Notes: generated by a model from the letters alone, not told the origin. Positions 25,845-36,900 are shown, numbered from the stretch's first letter. The stretch: DNA of 64,000 bases from Deltaproteobacteria bacterium (GCA_019314375.1 JAFCZJ010000006.1:1-64000), one strand, 5' to 3'. Translations and numbers: made by a program.

Positions 25845-27059
25845 TCAGTGCAGGGAGAAACTGGAGGGTCTCAGCATGAGCCAGAAGGTGTGTGGCCACG
25901 AAAAATGATGTGTCTCACCTTTGGCCATAGGCATGTGTCCCGTCGTGTGCACCAGAGCCGTCAGATCTCCTTGAGCCGTGGCGGCCAGGGAGATGAAGCT
26001 GCTGGGATGGCCGGGCCTTGACTTCAGTTCTCCCCAGGCCACGCGCCAATCAGGCCTTGCCCTCAGCTTGGGCAGCCTCAGCAAGGTTAGCTGACCCTGC
26101 CGAGAAGTTCCGCCCAGAAAAATGCGGCCATCAGGTCCGGTACTCAGTTTTTCACAGTGTAGCGAAGCTGTGTCTGGGATGAGCATTTCATGCGTACTGA
26201 GGCCTGTCGCATCCAGACGGCGTAGCCGACAGGGTCCGGTCGCATCTTTGGGTCGGGTGAGCAAAATCACAGCGCCGTCGCTTGTGCTTGTCATGTCCGC
26301 GAAGTGCTCGTTGCTCTGCATCGGATGTACCCATCGCGTTTTGCCTTGCTTGTCCAATGATAGGAGTTGCTCGACCTGTCCATCTTGTCGGCTAGCCAGG
26401 ACCATGATTTTTGCTCCGGCATGTTCCATGTCCAGGATTTTTCCTTTCAGAGGAGCAGACCAAAGGGCCTCAGCCTTGGGTCCCAGCAGCTTCACTTCGG
26501 AGTCGCTTGCCAGCCAGATTTGGCCGCCTTCCGTCGTCCCCAAGAAAATGAAAGATGAGGGCTTCGCCTGTGGCCACTGCCGAGCCCAGCGAAGGTGGCC
26601 GTCTTGGGTGTCCAGCTCGGCTAAGAGCAGGTTCCAGTTGCCTCGGCTGCCGATTTCATGCCCCCCCAAAATGGCCTTGCCTTTAATGCAAGCGGCCAAG
26701 AGCAGACTTTTTTGGGATGAGAAATGAAGATCCAGGCTAGGCCCCCAGGCCTCTGCCACGGCCAGTTGGGACCAAGGAAAGCGATCTTGGGTTTCGGGAA
26801 TCAGGTTGATGCTGAGGGCAGGGTGACTCCGGTTCGGACCAAGGGGCTGGGCTGCCAGAGCCATGTCCGCCTTGAACTCTGCCAGGTCTGCTCGATGCAT
26901 GTCTTCTTGATCACCTGGGCCTAGTGTCTTGACCCAGGTCAAGGCATCGGGCCAGGGGAGAGAGAGTGGCTTGTTCAGCCCGGGATGGTGGGTGCAGGCA
27001 GTCAGTCCCACTAGCAATAATATTTGTGCGGAGGGTCTCACGACCGCATTGTAGACCAA
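25845..27059 (-). CDS. Propeller-type lipoprotein
   Basis: About 404 residues. Start TTG 27059 has AGGA 7 nt upstream; GTG 27041 and TTG 27065 are alternatives. The signal peptide ends ILLLVGLTAC, a good lipobox. The rest reads as repeated beta-sheets with phrases such as LLLAELDTQDGHLRWARQWP, KTRWVHPMQSNEHFADMTST and GPDGRIFLGGTSRQGQLTLL, typical of PQQ/WD-like beta-propellers. Probably envelope-bound. No enzymatic motif. Transcribed divergently from another propeller-like lipoprotein. Confidence 0.6.
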   Translation of the reverse strand: MVYNAVVRPSAQILLLVGLTACTHHPGLNKPLSLPWPDALTWVKTLGPGDQEDMHRADLAEFKADMALAAQPLGPNRSHPALSINLIPETQDRFPWSQLAVAEAWGPSLDLHFSSQKSLLLAACIKGKAILGGHEIGSRGNWNLLLAELDTQDGHLRWARQWPQAKPSSFIFLGTTEGGQIWLASDSEVKLLGPKAEALWSAPLKGKILDMEHAGAKIMVLASRQDGQVEQLLSLDKQGKTRWVHPMQSNEHFADMTSTSDGAVILLTRPKDATGPCRLRRLDATGLSTHEMLIPDTASLHCEKLSTGPDGRIFLGGTSRQGQLTLLRLPKLRARPDWRVAWGELKSRPGHPSSFISLAATAQGDLTALVHTTGHMPMAKGETHHFSWPHTFWLMLRPSSFSLH

Positions 27060-27102
27060 TCTCAAATCCTATGGTACTTTTGGCCAAATCCAGGAGGTCC
27101 GA

Positions 27103-28335
27103 ATGATGAGTCGAAAAGTCCCGATGGTCTTGGTGCTCACTTGTTTGGGTTGGGCTGGCTGCACCGAAGGTGGCCTGGAGATGAAGGAAGGGGGGCGTGC
27201 GCCCGGGAAAATCTTGACGGTTGACAGCGCCGGGGACTCAGGCCGTCACGTGACCTTGGAGTTGGATCTGAATGACAAGGTGCACATGGTCTATACAGAT
27301 ATGACCAACAAGGCGCTGAAGTATGTCACTCAGTCGAGCGCCGGTTTTGCCATCAGCACCGTGGACGATACCTGCCTGGATTGTTCCTACTCATCGATGA
27401 AGATGGATGCCGCCAACGAGCCCCATGTCATTTACTACAACGGGTCCAACAAAACCCTGACTTACGCCTATCGAAATCAGGGTAAATGGCTAATGGAGCC
27501 CATCGAGTGGGGTCAGGGCACCGGTATGGGGGCTCAACTACTCATTGACGAGTCCGGCAGTTTGCATGCTCTTTACTACAGCGGAGACGGCTACCTGAAA
27601 CATGCCTGGCGTGTCCTGCGCAGTCCCTCGCAGTTGGCTCAAATCAAGCGAGATGCTCTCAAGGCAGCCAAGGCCAAGGCCATTGCCAAGGCGCGTCGAG
27701 ATCGCAAGAAGGGCGGCGCTTCGTCAAAAGTTGTGGTCGCAGATCCCCCCGTGGGCCTATGGGGCAACGAGCGTGTGGACAAGGCCAACGGTAGCGAGAA
27801 GGTGCAGATCAGTTTCGTGCGTCAGCCCAATGAACGTCTGGCAGCAAGCTATTTTCATTGGTCAGGTCTGAGCTCCGAACTTCGTTTGGCCGTACAAGGA
27901 GAAGATGGTCAGTGGGGCACCGAAGTGGTGGCTTTTGAGCGCAACCCGGGCAAATCTTCCGCCTTGTATTTCACCTCCACCGGCGAGCCACGTATGATTT
28001 TTCGCGAAGCGCGTAAGGACAGGTTGGTCCTGGCCGAGTCATCCATGGAGGGTTGGAAGATCACAGCCCTGGTGTCCAAGGCCTACAATTTGACCCTGGC
28101 TCACGATGCAACCCATAATTTGATCGTGGCCTACGAAAAGATGGATGGACAAGACCCCCGGAAAGGCCATCTTTGCATGGCCTGGCGTAAGAGCGGGCTT
28201 TGGACCCACTTCGTCGTGGATCCCGGCCAGGGCAGCGGCTCTTATTTGTCCGGTGCTTTGACCGCGGCCGGTGTGCCGATTGTCGCGTATTTCGAAGAGC
28301 GAAATAAGACCTTGAAGATTTTTATCGGCGAGTGA
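27103..28335 (+). CDS. Lipoprotein with repeated beta-propeller-like motifs
   Basis: 410 residues. Signal peptide MMSRKVPMVLVLTCLGWAGC with lipobox Cys20. Repeated D.....H..Y motifs (LNDKVHMVYTD, ANEPHVIYYNG, SGSLHALYYSG) mark propeller blades of the type found in bacterial sialidase-like and exo-alpha repeats. A lysine/alanine-rich helix (IKRDALKAAKAKAIAKARRD) interrupts the blades around residue 180-200 and may be disordered or nucleic-acid/polyanion binding. Ribosome site CAGGAGG. Function unknown. Confidence 0.6.
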   Translation: MMSRKVPMVLVLTCLGWAGCTEGGLEMKEGGRAPGKILTVDSAGDSGRHVTLELDLNDKVHMVYTDMTNKALKYVTQSSAGFAISTVDDTCLDCSYSSMKMDAANEPHVIYYNGSNKTLTYAYRNQGKWLMEPIEWGQGTGMGAQLLIDESGSLHALYYSGDGYLKHAWRVLRSPSQLAQIKRDALKAAKAKAIAKARRDRKKGGASSKVVVADPPVGLWGNERVDKANGSEKVQISFVRQPNERLAASYFHWSGLSSELRLAVQGEDGQWGTEVVAFERNPGKSSALYFTSTGEPRMIFREARKDRLVLAESSMEGWKITALVSKAYNLTLAHDATHNLIVAYEKMDGQDPRKGHLCMAWRKSGLWTHFVVDPGQGSGSYLSGALTAAGVPIVAYFEERNKTLKIFIGE

Positions 28336-28342
28336 GTCTGGT

Positions 28343-29956
28343 TTACCGGCCTTGCAGGGATCGTGGGGCGGTGTTCATCAGCAGGGATGCCTTGGTTTCG
28401 ACCACGGCCACGTCCCGCTTGTTTTGTAACCAGGAGTTGAGCTGGCGTTGTTGCCGCGACATGAGCTGCATTTTGCGTAGTCCGTCAGCCTGCTCGTTGA
28501 ACTTGTCCCAGTCCGGTTCCGCCTTGTCTTTGAGCTTCATGACCAAGAAGTTGTGCCCGCCGATGGGGCCTTTGCTCTCATAGACCTTTTCGACCACCGG
28601 CTTGTCCTTGCTCAGTGCAAAGGCAGCCCGGGCCAGATCCTTGTCCAGACCCAATTGGGGAATGAAACCACCCATGCGCGCCACCAGCCCGGTCGTCTGG
28701 GCTCGGATGGTTCCAGGTTTGGCTTTTCCGTCGGATGCGGCCGGTTGCTCTGCGGTCACCAGCGACTCCAAATCCTTGCCGGCCTTCAGACCCGCCAGAA
28801 GTCGCTCGGCCACGGTTTTGGCTCTCAGATCGGCACCTTCCTCAATGAGCAGTTCTTTGGCCAGCTCCTTTTTGACTTGCTCCAGGGGCTGATCGATCGC
28901 TTCGATAATTTGCATGACCTGGAAGACATGAAAGCCCTTGGTGGATTTCAGGACCTCGCTCTGTTCGCCTTTGCCCAACTTGAAGGCCGCTTCGGCCAGG
29001 GGAGTGCCCCAACGAGCCGACATGGCCTCGCGGGTCAGCATTTCAAGATGGCCACCTTTTTCTTTGCTGGTGTCGTCTTCCGAGTACTCTTTGGCCTGAT
29101 CTTCGATTTTACTGCCGCGTTTGAGATCCTCAAGCGTTAGGTCAGCGCGCTCCTTTTTGTCGGAGATCTGTTCCTCGTCGTAACCCTCGCCCACGGAGAA
29201 GAAAACTTGGGCAAGCTGCACCTTCTTGGGCTTGTGGTAGCGGGCCTCGGCTTTGTTGTAAGCTTCTTTTACTCTGTCCAAGTGATCCTTGATGAAGCTC
29301 TGGATCTGAGAGTCGGTCGGCTGGATCTGTGCACGGAAGCTGGCCGGACTCAGGCGGACATATTCAAGATCCACTTTGGCCTCTCTCATGGCATAGGCGG
29401 ACTTGATCTCTTCATCGGTCACCCGTACCGCGCCCCGAATTATGTCACGCATGCGGTCGGCCATCATCTGCTGGCGCCAGGTTTCCTCAAAGACGGCCGG
29501 TGTGGTCTGCAGCTGTCGCTGCACGATCATCTTGTAGAGCTTGAAATCGAAATGGCCATTTTCATCTTGGAATCCCTGAATTTTTTTGATGGCCAAGTTT
29601 CGTTCTTCATCGGTGACGTGTAGTCCCAACTTGCGTGCTTCCTGGACGAGCAGGGTTTGATCCACCAGAAAGTCCATGACCTGATGACGCAACTGGAGTT
29701 TTTCTTCTTTCTTCATGCGGGTCGAACTTTTGCGTTGCCGCTTGAAGGCCTGTAGCTGGCGATCCAAGTAGAACATGTACTCGGTCTCACCAATGGCTTC
29801 TCCATTCACCATGGCCGCCGCGTTGATCTGCCCGCAGCCTCCAGAACGGAATCCTTCCGAACCAGAGCCGAAAGAAAACACGAAGACGAAGATGATGAAT
29901 CCAAAAAGAAGAAGAATGATCGCCGAATTTGCCTGTTTGCGCATCTGGTCAAGCAT
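28343..29956 (-). CDS. PpiD/SurA-like periplasmic folding factor
   Basis: 537 residues from ATG 29956 (GCGAGGAGAA upstream). One N-terminal membrane anchor (AIILLLFGFIIFVFVFSFG), then a SurA_N-type helical domain (VNGEAIGETEYMFYLDRQL) and a parvulin domain centred on KKVQLAQVFFSVGEGYDEEQ ... STKGFHVFQVMQIIE. This matches PpiD, the inner-membrane-anchored chaperone at the Sec exit. Catalytic parvulin residues were not checked individually. It ends 7 nt from the convergent lipoprotein gene. Confidence 0.85.
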   Translation of the reverse strand: MLDQMRKQANSAIILLLFGFIIFVFVFSFGSGSEGFRSGGCGQINAAAMVNGEAIGETEYMFYLDRQLQAFKRQRKSSTRMKKEEKLQLRHQVMDFLVDQTLLVQEARKLGLHVTDEERNLAIKKIQGFQDENGHFDFKLYKMIVQRQLQTTPAVFEETWRQQMMADRMRDIIRGAVRVTDEEIKSAYAMREAKVDLEYVRLSPASFRAQIQPTDSQIQSFIKDHLDRVKEAYNKAEARYHKPKKVQLAQVFFSVGEGYDEEQISDKKERADLTLEDLKRGSKIEDQAKEYSEDDTSKEKGGHLEMLTREAMSARWGTPLAEAAFKLGKGEQSEVLKSTKGFHVFQVMQIIEAIDQPLEQVKKELAKELLIEEGADLRAKTVAERLLAGLKAGKDLESLVTAEQPAASDGKAKPGTIRAQTTGLVARMGGFIPQLGLDKDLARAAFALSKDKPVVEKVYESKGPIGGHNFLVMKLKDKAEPDWDKFNEQADGLRKMQLMSRQQRQLNSWLQNKRDVAVVETKASLLMNTAPRSLQGR

Positions 29957-30116
29957 GAGTTCTCCTCGCGCGATGTTGTCGTTCTCCGCGCAGTATTTGT
30001 CAGCGCAGGGCCATAGATGATACTCAGAGAACAGAACGATGCAAGAAATTTTTCTTTGGTGGTCGGAGATTGGAAATATCTGAATTTTCCTTGCTATCAC
30101 AGGGACTTTTTGATAA

Positions 30117-31229
<1,113 letters not shown>

Positions 31230-31232
31230 TTT

Positions 31233-32135
31233 GTGGACACTCCTCCTTTGCCTTGGCTCTCCAAAAATAGAATCAGATTTTTCGTGGCGGGCATGCTTGT
31301 CTTCGCATTGTTTTTGTTGCAGGCGGGCATCAAGAATCCGAATGATCGAAACTGGATGGATCGGGCCTTGATGACCATCTCCGCGCCTCTGCAGAACGGC
31401 ATGGTCTGGGTGGTGGATGGGGCCGCTGGGCTTTGGAAGGATTATGTGTGGCTCGTCGACGTCCAGGATGAGAATAGCAATTTGCGGCGCCAGGTCGCCG
31501 ACCTTGAGCGGCAATTAGCACGCCAGGAAGAGACACAGGCAGAGAACGAACGACTCACCAGCCTGGTGGAAATGCGGCACAGTTTGGCTGGTGAGCGCGT
31601 ACGTGGTGCCAGGGTGGTGGGCGTGGGGACTTCGCCTGCGGCCAGAGTGATCCGAATCAACCTGGGTTCGGATGACGAAGTCAAGACGGGGCAGGCTGTG
31701 GTGGCCGGCGCCGGTCTGGTGGGCAGAGTGAGTTCCGTGATTGGCGGTTACGCGGAAGTTTTGTTGCTGGTGGACGTCCGCTCCGCGGTGGATGTCATCG
31801 TGCAACGTTCAAGGATTCGAGGCATCGCACGAGGCCAAGGGCTGGATGAAGGCTGCACGGTGGATCACGTTGTGCGCACTGCCGATATTCGAGTGGGGGA
31901 TCGGTTGGTTACCTCTGGGCTGGGGGGGCTCTTCCCAAAAGGTTTGCTTGTCGGCACGGTCATCCGCACCACCGCCCCGGACGTGGGTGTTTTTCGAGGC
32001 GCGGATATGAAGCCGGCAGTTGACTTCGAAGGGCTTGAAGAGGTGCTGGTGGTTTTGGACGAAGTCGACACGCAGGAGACCTCGGCGGAGGAAACCGGTC
32101 CAAACGCCGAGCCTGGTCAGGGGCAGTTGCCATGA
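31233..32135 (+). CDS. mreC: Rod-shape determining protein MreC
   Basis: 300 residues starting GTG 31233, just 3 nt after mreB. N-terminal membrane helix (FFVAGMLVFALFLLQAG), a coiled coil (ENSNLRRQVADLERQLARQE) and a periplasmic beta-rich domain (GVGTSPAARVIRINLGSDD, GLVGRVSSVIGGYAEVLLL, VGDRLVTSGLGGLFPKGLLV). MreC links MreB to PBP2 in the periplasm. Pro/Glu-rich tail. Confidence 0.95.
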   Translation: MDTPPLPWLSKNRIRFFVAGMLVFALFLLQAGIKNPNDRNWMDRALMTISAPLQNGMVWVVDGAAGLWKDYVWLVDVQDENSNLRRQVADLERQLARQEETQAENERLTSLVEMRHSLAGERVRGARVVGVGTSPAARVIRINLGSDDEVKTGQAVVAGAGLVGRVSSVIGGYAEVLLLVDVRSAVDVIVQRSRIRGIARGQGLDEGCTVDHVVRTADIRVGDRLVTSGLGGLFPKGLLVGTVIRTTAPDVGVFRGADMKPAVDFEGLEEVLVVLDEVDTQETSAEETGPNAEPGQGQLP

Positions 32136-32632
32136 GGTACTTGGCTTTGCTTGGCCTGGTGGTGGTTTTGTTGGCGATTGAGGGTGCCATCGGTCGCTTG
32201 TTTCATATTGAACTCCTGCAACCGGATCTGGTGCTGGTCCTTGTGGTCTTCATTGCTTTCCACCTCGGTCCCGGCGGTGTCCTTCTTGTCTTGGCCTCCG
32301 GCCTGGTGGCTGACAGTGCCGCCGGTACACCCCATGGACTTTTGACCACCACTTACTTGCTGATTTGGGTTGTGGTGCGCGCGATCCAGGGTGTGTTCAT
32401 ACCCGATCGCAAGAGCGTGCAATTGGGTATGCTGTTCGTTATGAGTTTGGTCTCCACTGGTCTGGTTCTGTTGATGTTGCGCCTGGCGGATAGGGCGGGC
32501 GGATTGACATCGGCCCTGCTGGTTTGGATGCTGCCCTTGGCTTTGCTTAACTTGCTCCTGGCTTGGCCCGTTTGGGCACTCGCCAGACGAATCGTTTTGC
32601 CTGTGTCGCCGAAAACTCGGCGCCTGGCCTGA
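32132..32632 (+). CDS. mreD: Rod-shape determining protein MreD
   Basis: 166 residues, strongly hydrophobic with about five membrane helices. Motif LLQPDLVLVLVVFIAFHLGP is typical of MreD (..PDL.....V...). Overlaps mreC by 4 nt (ATGA). Integral member of the elongasome. Confidence 0.9.
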   Translation: MRYLALLGLVVVLLAIEGAIGRLFHIELLQPDLVLVLVVFIAFHLGPGGVLLVLASGLVADSAAGTPHGLLTTTYLLIWVVVRAIQGVFIPDRKSVQLGMLFVMSLVSTGLVLLMLRLADRAGGLTSALLVWMLPLALLNLLLAWPVWALARRIVLPVSPKTRRLA

Positions 32633-32647
32633 GTTTGGGAGGCGCGG

Positions 32648-34549
32648 GTGCCCCTGTTTGTCCCGCAAGTTGATCTGTCCCGGTACAAGGCCTGCTATTT
32701 TGTCATGCTTTTGTTGATGAGTCTGGCCTTCGTGCTCTTGATGGGCCGATTGTATGTCCTTCAGATCGAGGACGGTCAGAAGTACGCCACCCTGTCGCGA
32801 TCCAACTTTGTATCCTTGCGGCGCCAAGAGGCGCTGCGCGGTATGATCTTTGATAAGCACGGCCGATTGTTGGCGGATAACCAGCCCTCCTTCAACGTGT
32901 ATTTCACACCGGCCTTCTGCCAGCGGGATGCTTTTGAAGATACCCAGGCCCGCCTGACCGAATATTTGGGTTTGTCTGAAGACGAGATCGACCGGGTGCG
33001 GGACTACTACAGCCGAACCAAGGGGCTGGATAGATTTCTACCGATGTTGGTTCGTCGGGAGGTGGGCTGGGCTGAACTGGCCATGTTGGAGCAGCAAATC
33101 GGGACCGTCGAGGGCGTGGAGGTTCGGCCCGAAACCAAGCGGGCCTATCCTTACCATGCCCTGGCCAGCCACCTGCTGGGCTATGTGGGAGAGGTCAACT
33201 CCAAGGACTTGGAGCGTCTGAAAGATCAGGGTTATCGTCAGGGCGACGTAATCGGCAAGGTCGGCGTGGAGCATGCCTGGGAGAGTCAACTCAGGGGCAG
33301 GCACGGCTTGGTTCAGGTGGTGGTCAACGCACGAGGTCAGCGGATGCCCGAAGCCCAGACACGCGACGTGCTGGGTGGTGACCCGGTCTTGGAAAAGGCC
33401 GTGGCCGGCAACAATATATTCCTCTCGATCGACGCGCGTCTTCAAGAATTGGCCGAGGAGCGTTTTCCGGGACGGGAGGGGGCGGCGGTGGCCGTGGACC
33501 CCAAAACTGGTTTTATTCTGGCGCTGGTGTCCAAACCGGGCTTCGATCCCAACATGATCTCTGGTCATTTGAAACCTCGTATGTGGCGAAAGCTGGTTGA
33601 GGACATCGATCGGCCTTTACACAACAGGGTCACCCAGCAGCACTATCCTCCCGGGTCCACCTTCAAGCCTTTCACCGGCCTGGCCGCACTGCATGAGGGG
33701 GCGATCGATTCGGACAGCCGACTCACTTGCACCGGCCAGATGCGTTATGGCGACCACACCTTCAGATGTTGGCGCGGCGGCGGCCATGGCTCCATTTCCA
33801 TTCACAAGGCCCTCGTTCAGTCCTGTGACGTGTTTTTCTATCGTGCTGGGCGCAGGGTTGGTTTGGATGCCATCGCTTCAATGTCTTGGAGTTTTGGTTT
33901 CGGCTCGCTGACGGGTTTTGAGTCATGCGAGGAGGTGCCGGGCATTATGCCGGATCGCGCCTGGTATGAGAGCCACACCAAAACAGGTTTTTTGCCCGGC
34001 TTTACGATCTCTGATTCCATCGGGCAGGGAGATGTCAACGTCACCCCTTTACAACTGGCCATGGGTTTTGCGGCGATTGCCAATGGTGGTGTGCTTTATC
34101 GGCCTCAGGTTGTTCGCCGTATTGAGAGCGCCGATAAGACCGAGGTTCAGAATTTTTCTCCCGTGGTGCGCTGGCGGGTCAAGGCTAGTGATGAGCATCT
34201 GCAGCTGGTGGCGGAAGCCCTGGCCGGGGTGGTCAACGAGGTGGGCGGTACCGGCTATTACCGTAGACCACGCAAGGTGGATTTTCAGGTGGCTGGCAAG
34301 ACCGGCACGGCTCAGGTCGTCAAGCAGGGGGCAGATCGGGGGCGCAACCTCCCTTATGACTTCAAGGACCATGCTTGGTTTGCGGGTTGGGCACCGGTGG
34401 ACGATCCGCAGATTGTGGTGGCCGTGGTCAACGAGCACGGTGGCCATGGATCAAGTGGCGCGGCGCCTCTGGTGATGGAGATGATTACATACTACCTGGA
34501 GCAGTTGGTCGATAAGGGGCCTTCGGCGGGCGAGGGACTTTTCCCATGA
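32648..34549 (+). CDS. mrdA: Penicillin-binding protein 2 (peptidoglycan transpeptidase)
   Basis: 633 residues starting GTG 32648 with GGAGGC upstream. N-terminal membrane anchor, dimerisation/pedestal domain (GMIFDKHGRLLADNQPSFNV), and transpeptidase domain with the three active-site motifs: Ser337-Thr-Phe-Lys340 (PPGSTFKPF), Ser392-Cys-Asp and Lys551-Thr-Gly. The DD-transpeptidase of lateral-wall synthesis, partner of RodA. The target of beta-lactams such as mecillinam. Confidence 0.97.
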   Translation: MPLFVPQVDLSRYKACYFVMLLLMSLAFVLLMGRLYVLQIEDGQKYATLSRSNFVSLRRQEALRGMIFDKHGRLLADNQPSFNVYFTPAFCQRDAFEDTQARLTEYLGLSEDEIDRVRDYYSRTKGLDRFLPMLVRREVGWAELAMLEQQIGTVEGVEVRPETKRAYPYHALASHLLGYVGEVNSKDLERLKDQGYRQGDVIGKVGVEHAWESQLRGRHGLVQVVVNARGQRMPEAQTRDVLGGDPVLEKAVAGNNIFLSIDARLQELAEERFPGREGAAVAVDPKTGFILALVSKPGFDPNMISGHLKPRMWRKLVEDIDRPLHNRVTQQHYPPGSTFKPFTGLAALHEGAIDSDSRLTCTGQMRYGDHTFRCWRGGGHGSISIHKALVQSCDVFFYRAGRRVGLDAIASMSWSFGFGSLTGFESCEEVPGIMPDRAWYESHTKTGFLPGFTISDSIGQGDVNVTPLQLAMGFAAIANGGVLYRPQVVRRIESADKTEVQNFSPVVRWRVKASDEHLQLVAEALAGVVNEVGGTGYYRRPRKVDFQVAGKTGTAQVVKQGADRGRNLPYDFKDHAWFAGWAPVDDPQIVVAVVNEHGGHGSSGAAPLVMEMITYYLEQLVDKGPSAGEGLFP

Positions 34550-35826
34550 CCGGCTTGGGTCGACAAGGCAGATTTGACTGGCTTTTGCTGGGCAGCGTAT
34601 GCCTCTTGGGGGGACTTGGGGTCTACAACCTGAGTTCGGCCGCCAAGGCTTTTGAAGGCAATATGGCCATGTTGCAGGCCATCTACTTGGGTGTGGGCGT
34701 TGTGATTGCCTTGACCTTGAGCGTCATCGACTATCGCCTGTTTGAGCGTTTGGCCTATCCTTTGTTTGTTGCCAGCCTGCTTTCTTTGTTGGCGGTCCTT
34801 GCGGTGGGCCGGGTTGTCTCGGGATCGAGGCGTTGGATCCACTTGGGCTTTTTTAACTTTCAGCCCAGCGAAATGATGAAGATCGGCATCATTTTGGTGC
34901 TGGCTAAGTATTTCAGCGATGAACAGGACCTGCTGGTTGGCGGTTATCGACTGCGGGACCTCATCAAACCCAGAACCCCCCTGTATGCCATTGGTGCCCT
35001 GGGTGGCTTGATTCTCTTCTGGGAGAAAGACGCCTTGGCTGCCCTCGGGATGTGGCGTTTTGTTCTATTGGGCCTGAGTATGATTTGGGCCGTAGCAAGT
35101 TCCCTGTTTGTGGTACGCTCCGGCCGGACCAGTCTGCACGATTTACTGAGCCCGGTCATTTTGGTCTTGCTGCCGGTCATGCTGATCATCCGCCAGCCGG
35201 ACTTGGGGACCTCCCTGGCCTTGACGGCCATTGCCGGCACCATGATTCTATTCATGAAGGTTCGCTTGAGTTCCCTCCTGATTGCCTCGGTGGTCTTCAT
35301 CGCGGTGTCCATCGGAGCCTGGTACTTGTTGTTGGAGGATTACCAGAAGGACCGCATCGAGGCCTTCGTTGCACCTGGTGCCGACATCAAAGGCACAGGT
35401 TATCACGCGCGTCAGTCCATCATCGCCGTGGGCTCGGGCATGATGCACGGCAAAGGCTATCGGGAGAGCACCCAGACCCAGTTCCAGTTTTTGCCGGAGC
35501 AGCACACGGATTTCGTTTTCTCCGTGTGGGCTGAAGAACAGGGCTTCATGGGTTGCCTGCTCGTGTTGGCCCTGTTCTTGTTCTTCCTGGTTCAGATAAC
35601 CAACGTGGCCTCAGCCGCGAAGAATCGTTTCGGCATGCTGGTGGGGGTAGGTATGGCTGGATTTGTGTTTTGGCACATGTTTATCAACATCGGCATGGTC
35701 ATCGGAGTCTTGCCGGTCGTCGGCATCACCTTGCCCCTGTGGAGCTATGGGGGATCTTCCATCCTGTCGGTCATGGCTGGCGTGGGACTGCTGCTCAGCA
35801 TTTCGATGAGGCGTCACGTCAACTGA
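34546..35826 (+). CDS. rodA: RodA, SEDS peptidoglycan glycosyltransferase
   Basis: 426 residues, overlapping mrdA by 4 nt. Ten-helix SEDS protein polymerising lipid II. Motifs GSRRWIHLGFFNFQPSEMMKI (near the catalytic Asp loop), ILLPVMLIIRQPDLGTSLAL and the C-terminal GITLPLWSYGGSSILSVMAG. Somewhat longer than E. coli RodA (370) because of an extended middle loop and membrane region around 35000-35140. Confidence 0.95.
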   Translation: MTGLGRQGRFDWLLLGSVCLLGGLGVYNLSSAAKAFEGNMAMLQAIYLGVGVVIALTLSVIDYRLFERLAYPLFVASLLSLLAVLAVGRVVSGSRRWIHLGFFNFQPSEMMKIGIILVLAKYFSDEQDLLVGGYRLRDLIKPRTPLYAIGALGGLILFWEKDALAALGMWRFVLLGLSMIWAVASSLFVVRSGRTSLHDLLSPVILVLLPVMLIIRQPDLGTSLALTAIAGTMILFMKVRLSSLLIASVVFIAVSIGAWYLLLEDYQKDRIEAFVAPGADIKGTGYHARQSIIAVGSGMMHGKGYRESTQTQFQFLPEQHTDFVFSVWAEEQGFMGCLLVLALFLFFLVQITNVASAAKNRFGMLVGVGMAGFVFWHMFINIGMVIGVLPVVGITLPLWSYGGSSILSVMAGVGLLLSISMRRHVN

Positions 35827-35839
35827 ATGAAACCTGTTT

Positions 35840-36172
35840 TCAGTCGAAGGCTCGCTTGATAAATTTTTCCAGACCAGCGGGAGCGGGACGACCGTTGAAT
35901 GAGTCGATGACCTTGCCCTGCTTAACAAGCATCAGGGTCGGCAGAGATCGCACGGCGAATTTCATGGCAGTGCCGGGGCTCTGTTCCACGTTGACTTTGA
36001 CAACTTTGAGTCGGCCCAGATGATCTGCCGCCAGTTTTTCGATCATAGGAAGCATGGCAATGCAGGGGCCGCAGGAGGGTCCCCAAAAATCCACCAGGGT
36101 GGGCAGATCACTGTTAATCACTTCTTGCTCGAAGGAGCTGTCGTCTGCCTCGAACACATGTTCACTTGCCAT
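35840..36172 (-). CDS. Thioredoxin with Ser replacing the Trp before CGPC
   Basis: 110 residues from ATG 36172 (GGGAGGC upstream). Thioredoxin fold with active site FWGPSCGPC (Cys34, Cys37), cis-Pro region VRSLPTLMLVKQGK and end GLEKFIKRAF. Canonical thioredoxins read WCGPC; here the Trp is Ser33, which may shift redox potential or substrate preference. Cytoplasmic disulfide reductase presumed. Confidence 0.88.
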   Translation of the reverse strand: MASEHVFEADDSSFEQEVINSDLPTLVDFWGPSCGPCIAMLPMIEKLAADHLGRLKVVKVNVEQSPGTAMKFAVRSLPTLMLVKQGKVIDSFNGRPAPAGLEKFIKRAFD

Positions 36173-36197
36173 GCTTGTTTGCCTCCCAATGGCTGTT

Positions 36198-36237
36198 GAT
36201 TGATCCACCATAGATCAGGCAGAGGAGGGGATCAATC
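36198..36237. repeat. 9-bp inverted repeat between divergent genes
   Basis: GATTGATCC (36198-36206) and GGATCAATC (36229-36237), 22 bp apart, between the thioredoxin gene and the divergent 36343 gene. Possible operator. Confidence 0.4.
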
Positions 36238-36342
36238 GGATCAACGCCCGATTTTTCAAGTCCTCCTATCCATATTCTTGACTAAAATGGACAGAATGGT
36301 GCAAACTTAATAAGGTTTTCGGGGGGCTTGGAGCAAATGCAT

Positions 36343-36900
36343 ATGGCTCGACATCTATTCATATCCCAGGAGACCATCACCAAGTGGATGGATCAGGACA
36401 AGATCGATTTTGATGGAAATGTCATGACCGTCAAGGCCGATGGTCGGAGATTCAGTTTGCTGGAGGCGGTTCGTTTTGTACGGGTAGAAGGGGATGAAGA
36501 GGACGTGTCGGGTTTACTCGGTAAGGTCAAAACCGATGAACAGCTCGTTTCTATTGGTGCCGAGCGTTATCGAGATTCGGTCATCAGCGGCGACGTGGCT
36601 TATAAGGTCCAGGAAGGCTTCATCGGCGAGATTTTCATGCACGAGGAAGACGACGCCAAGCCTGAGGTGGCAGTGGCCCCGGCCCCTGTTGCCCCGGCCC
36701 CTGTTCCCGCTGTATCCGCCAATGATCCTGCCAATGATTTGGCACGCACCCAACCCATGGCGATTGTGGATGACGAACCCAAGCCGGCCAGCGATCTGGG
36801 GGCGGCGGTGCGACAGGCCAGCGGCACGGAACCCGAGAAAATAGACGGTGAACTCACCGACGAAGAGCTGCTGACAAACTTTTTGCTTGAAAACCTATGA
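36343..36900 (+). CDS. Conserved hypothetical protein, acidic with Pro/Ala linker
   Basis: 185 residues. ATG 36343 (MARHLFISQE) is preferred: a GGAG lies 9 nt upstream. The ~100-residue N-terminal domain (ITKWMDQDKIDFDGNVMTVK, LLGKVKTDEQLVSIGAERY) is a pattern I associate with uncharacterised myxobacterial proteins. A repeated VAPAPVAPAPVPAV linker and an acidic tail (ELTDEELLTNFLLENL) follow. No catalytic motif. Its stop overlaps the convergent pgsW-like gene by 6 nt. Confidence 0.55.
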   Translation: MARHLFISQETITKWMDQDKIDFDGNVMTVKADGRRFSLLEAVRFVRVEGDEEDVSGLLGKVKTDEQLVSIGAERYRDSVISGDVAYKVQEGFIGEIFMHEEDDAKPEVAVAPAPVAPAPVPAVSANDPANDLARTQPMAIVDDEPKPASDLGAAVRQASGTEPEKIDGELTDEELLTNFLLENL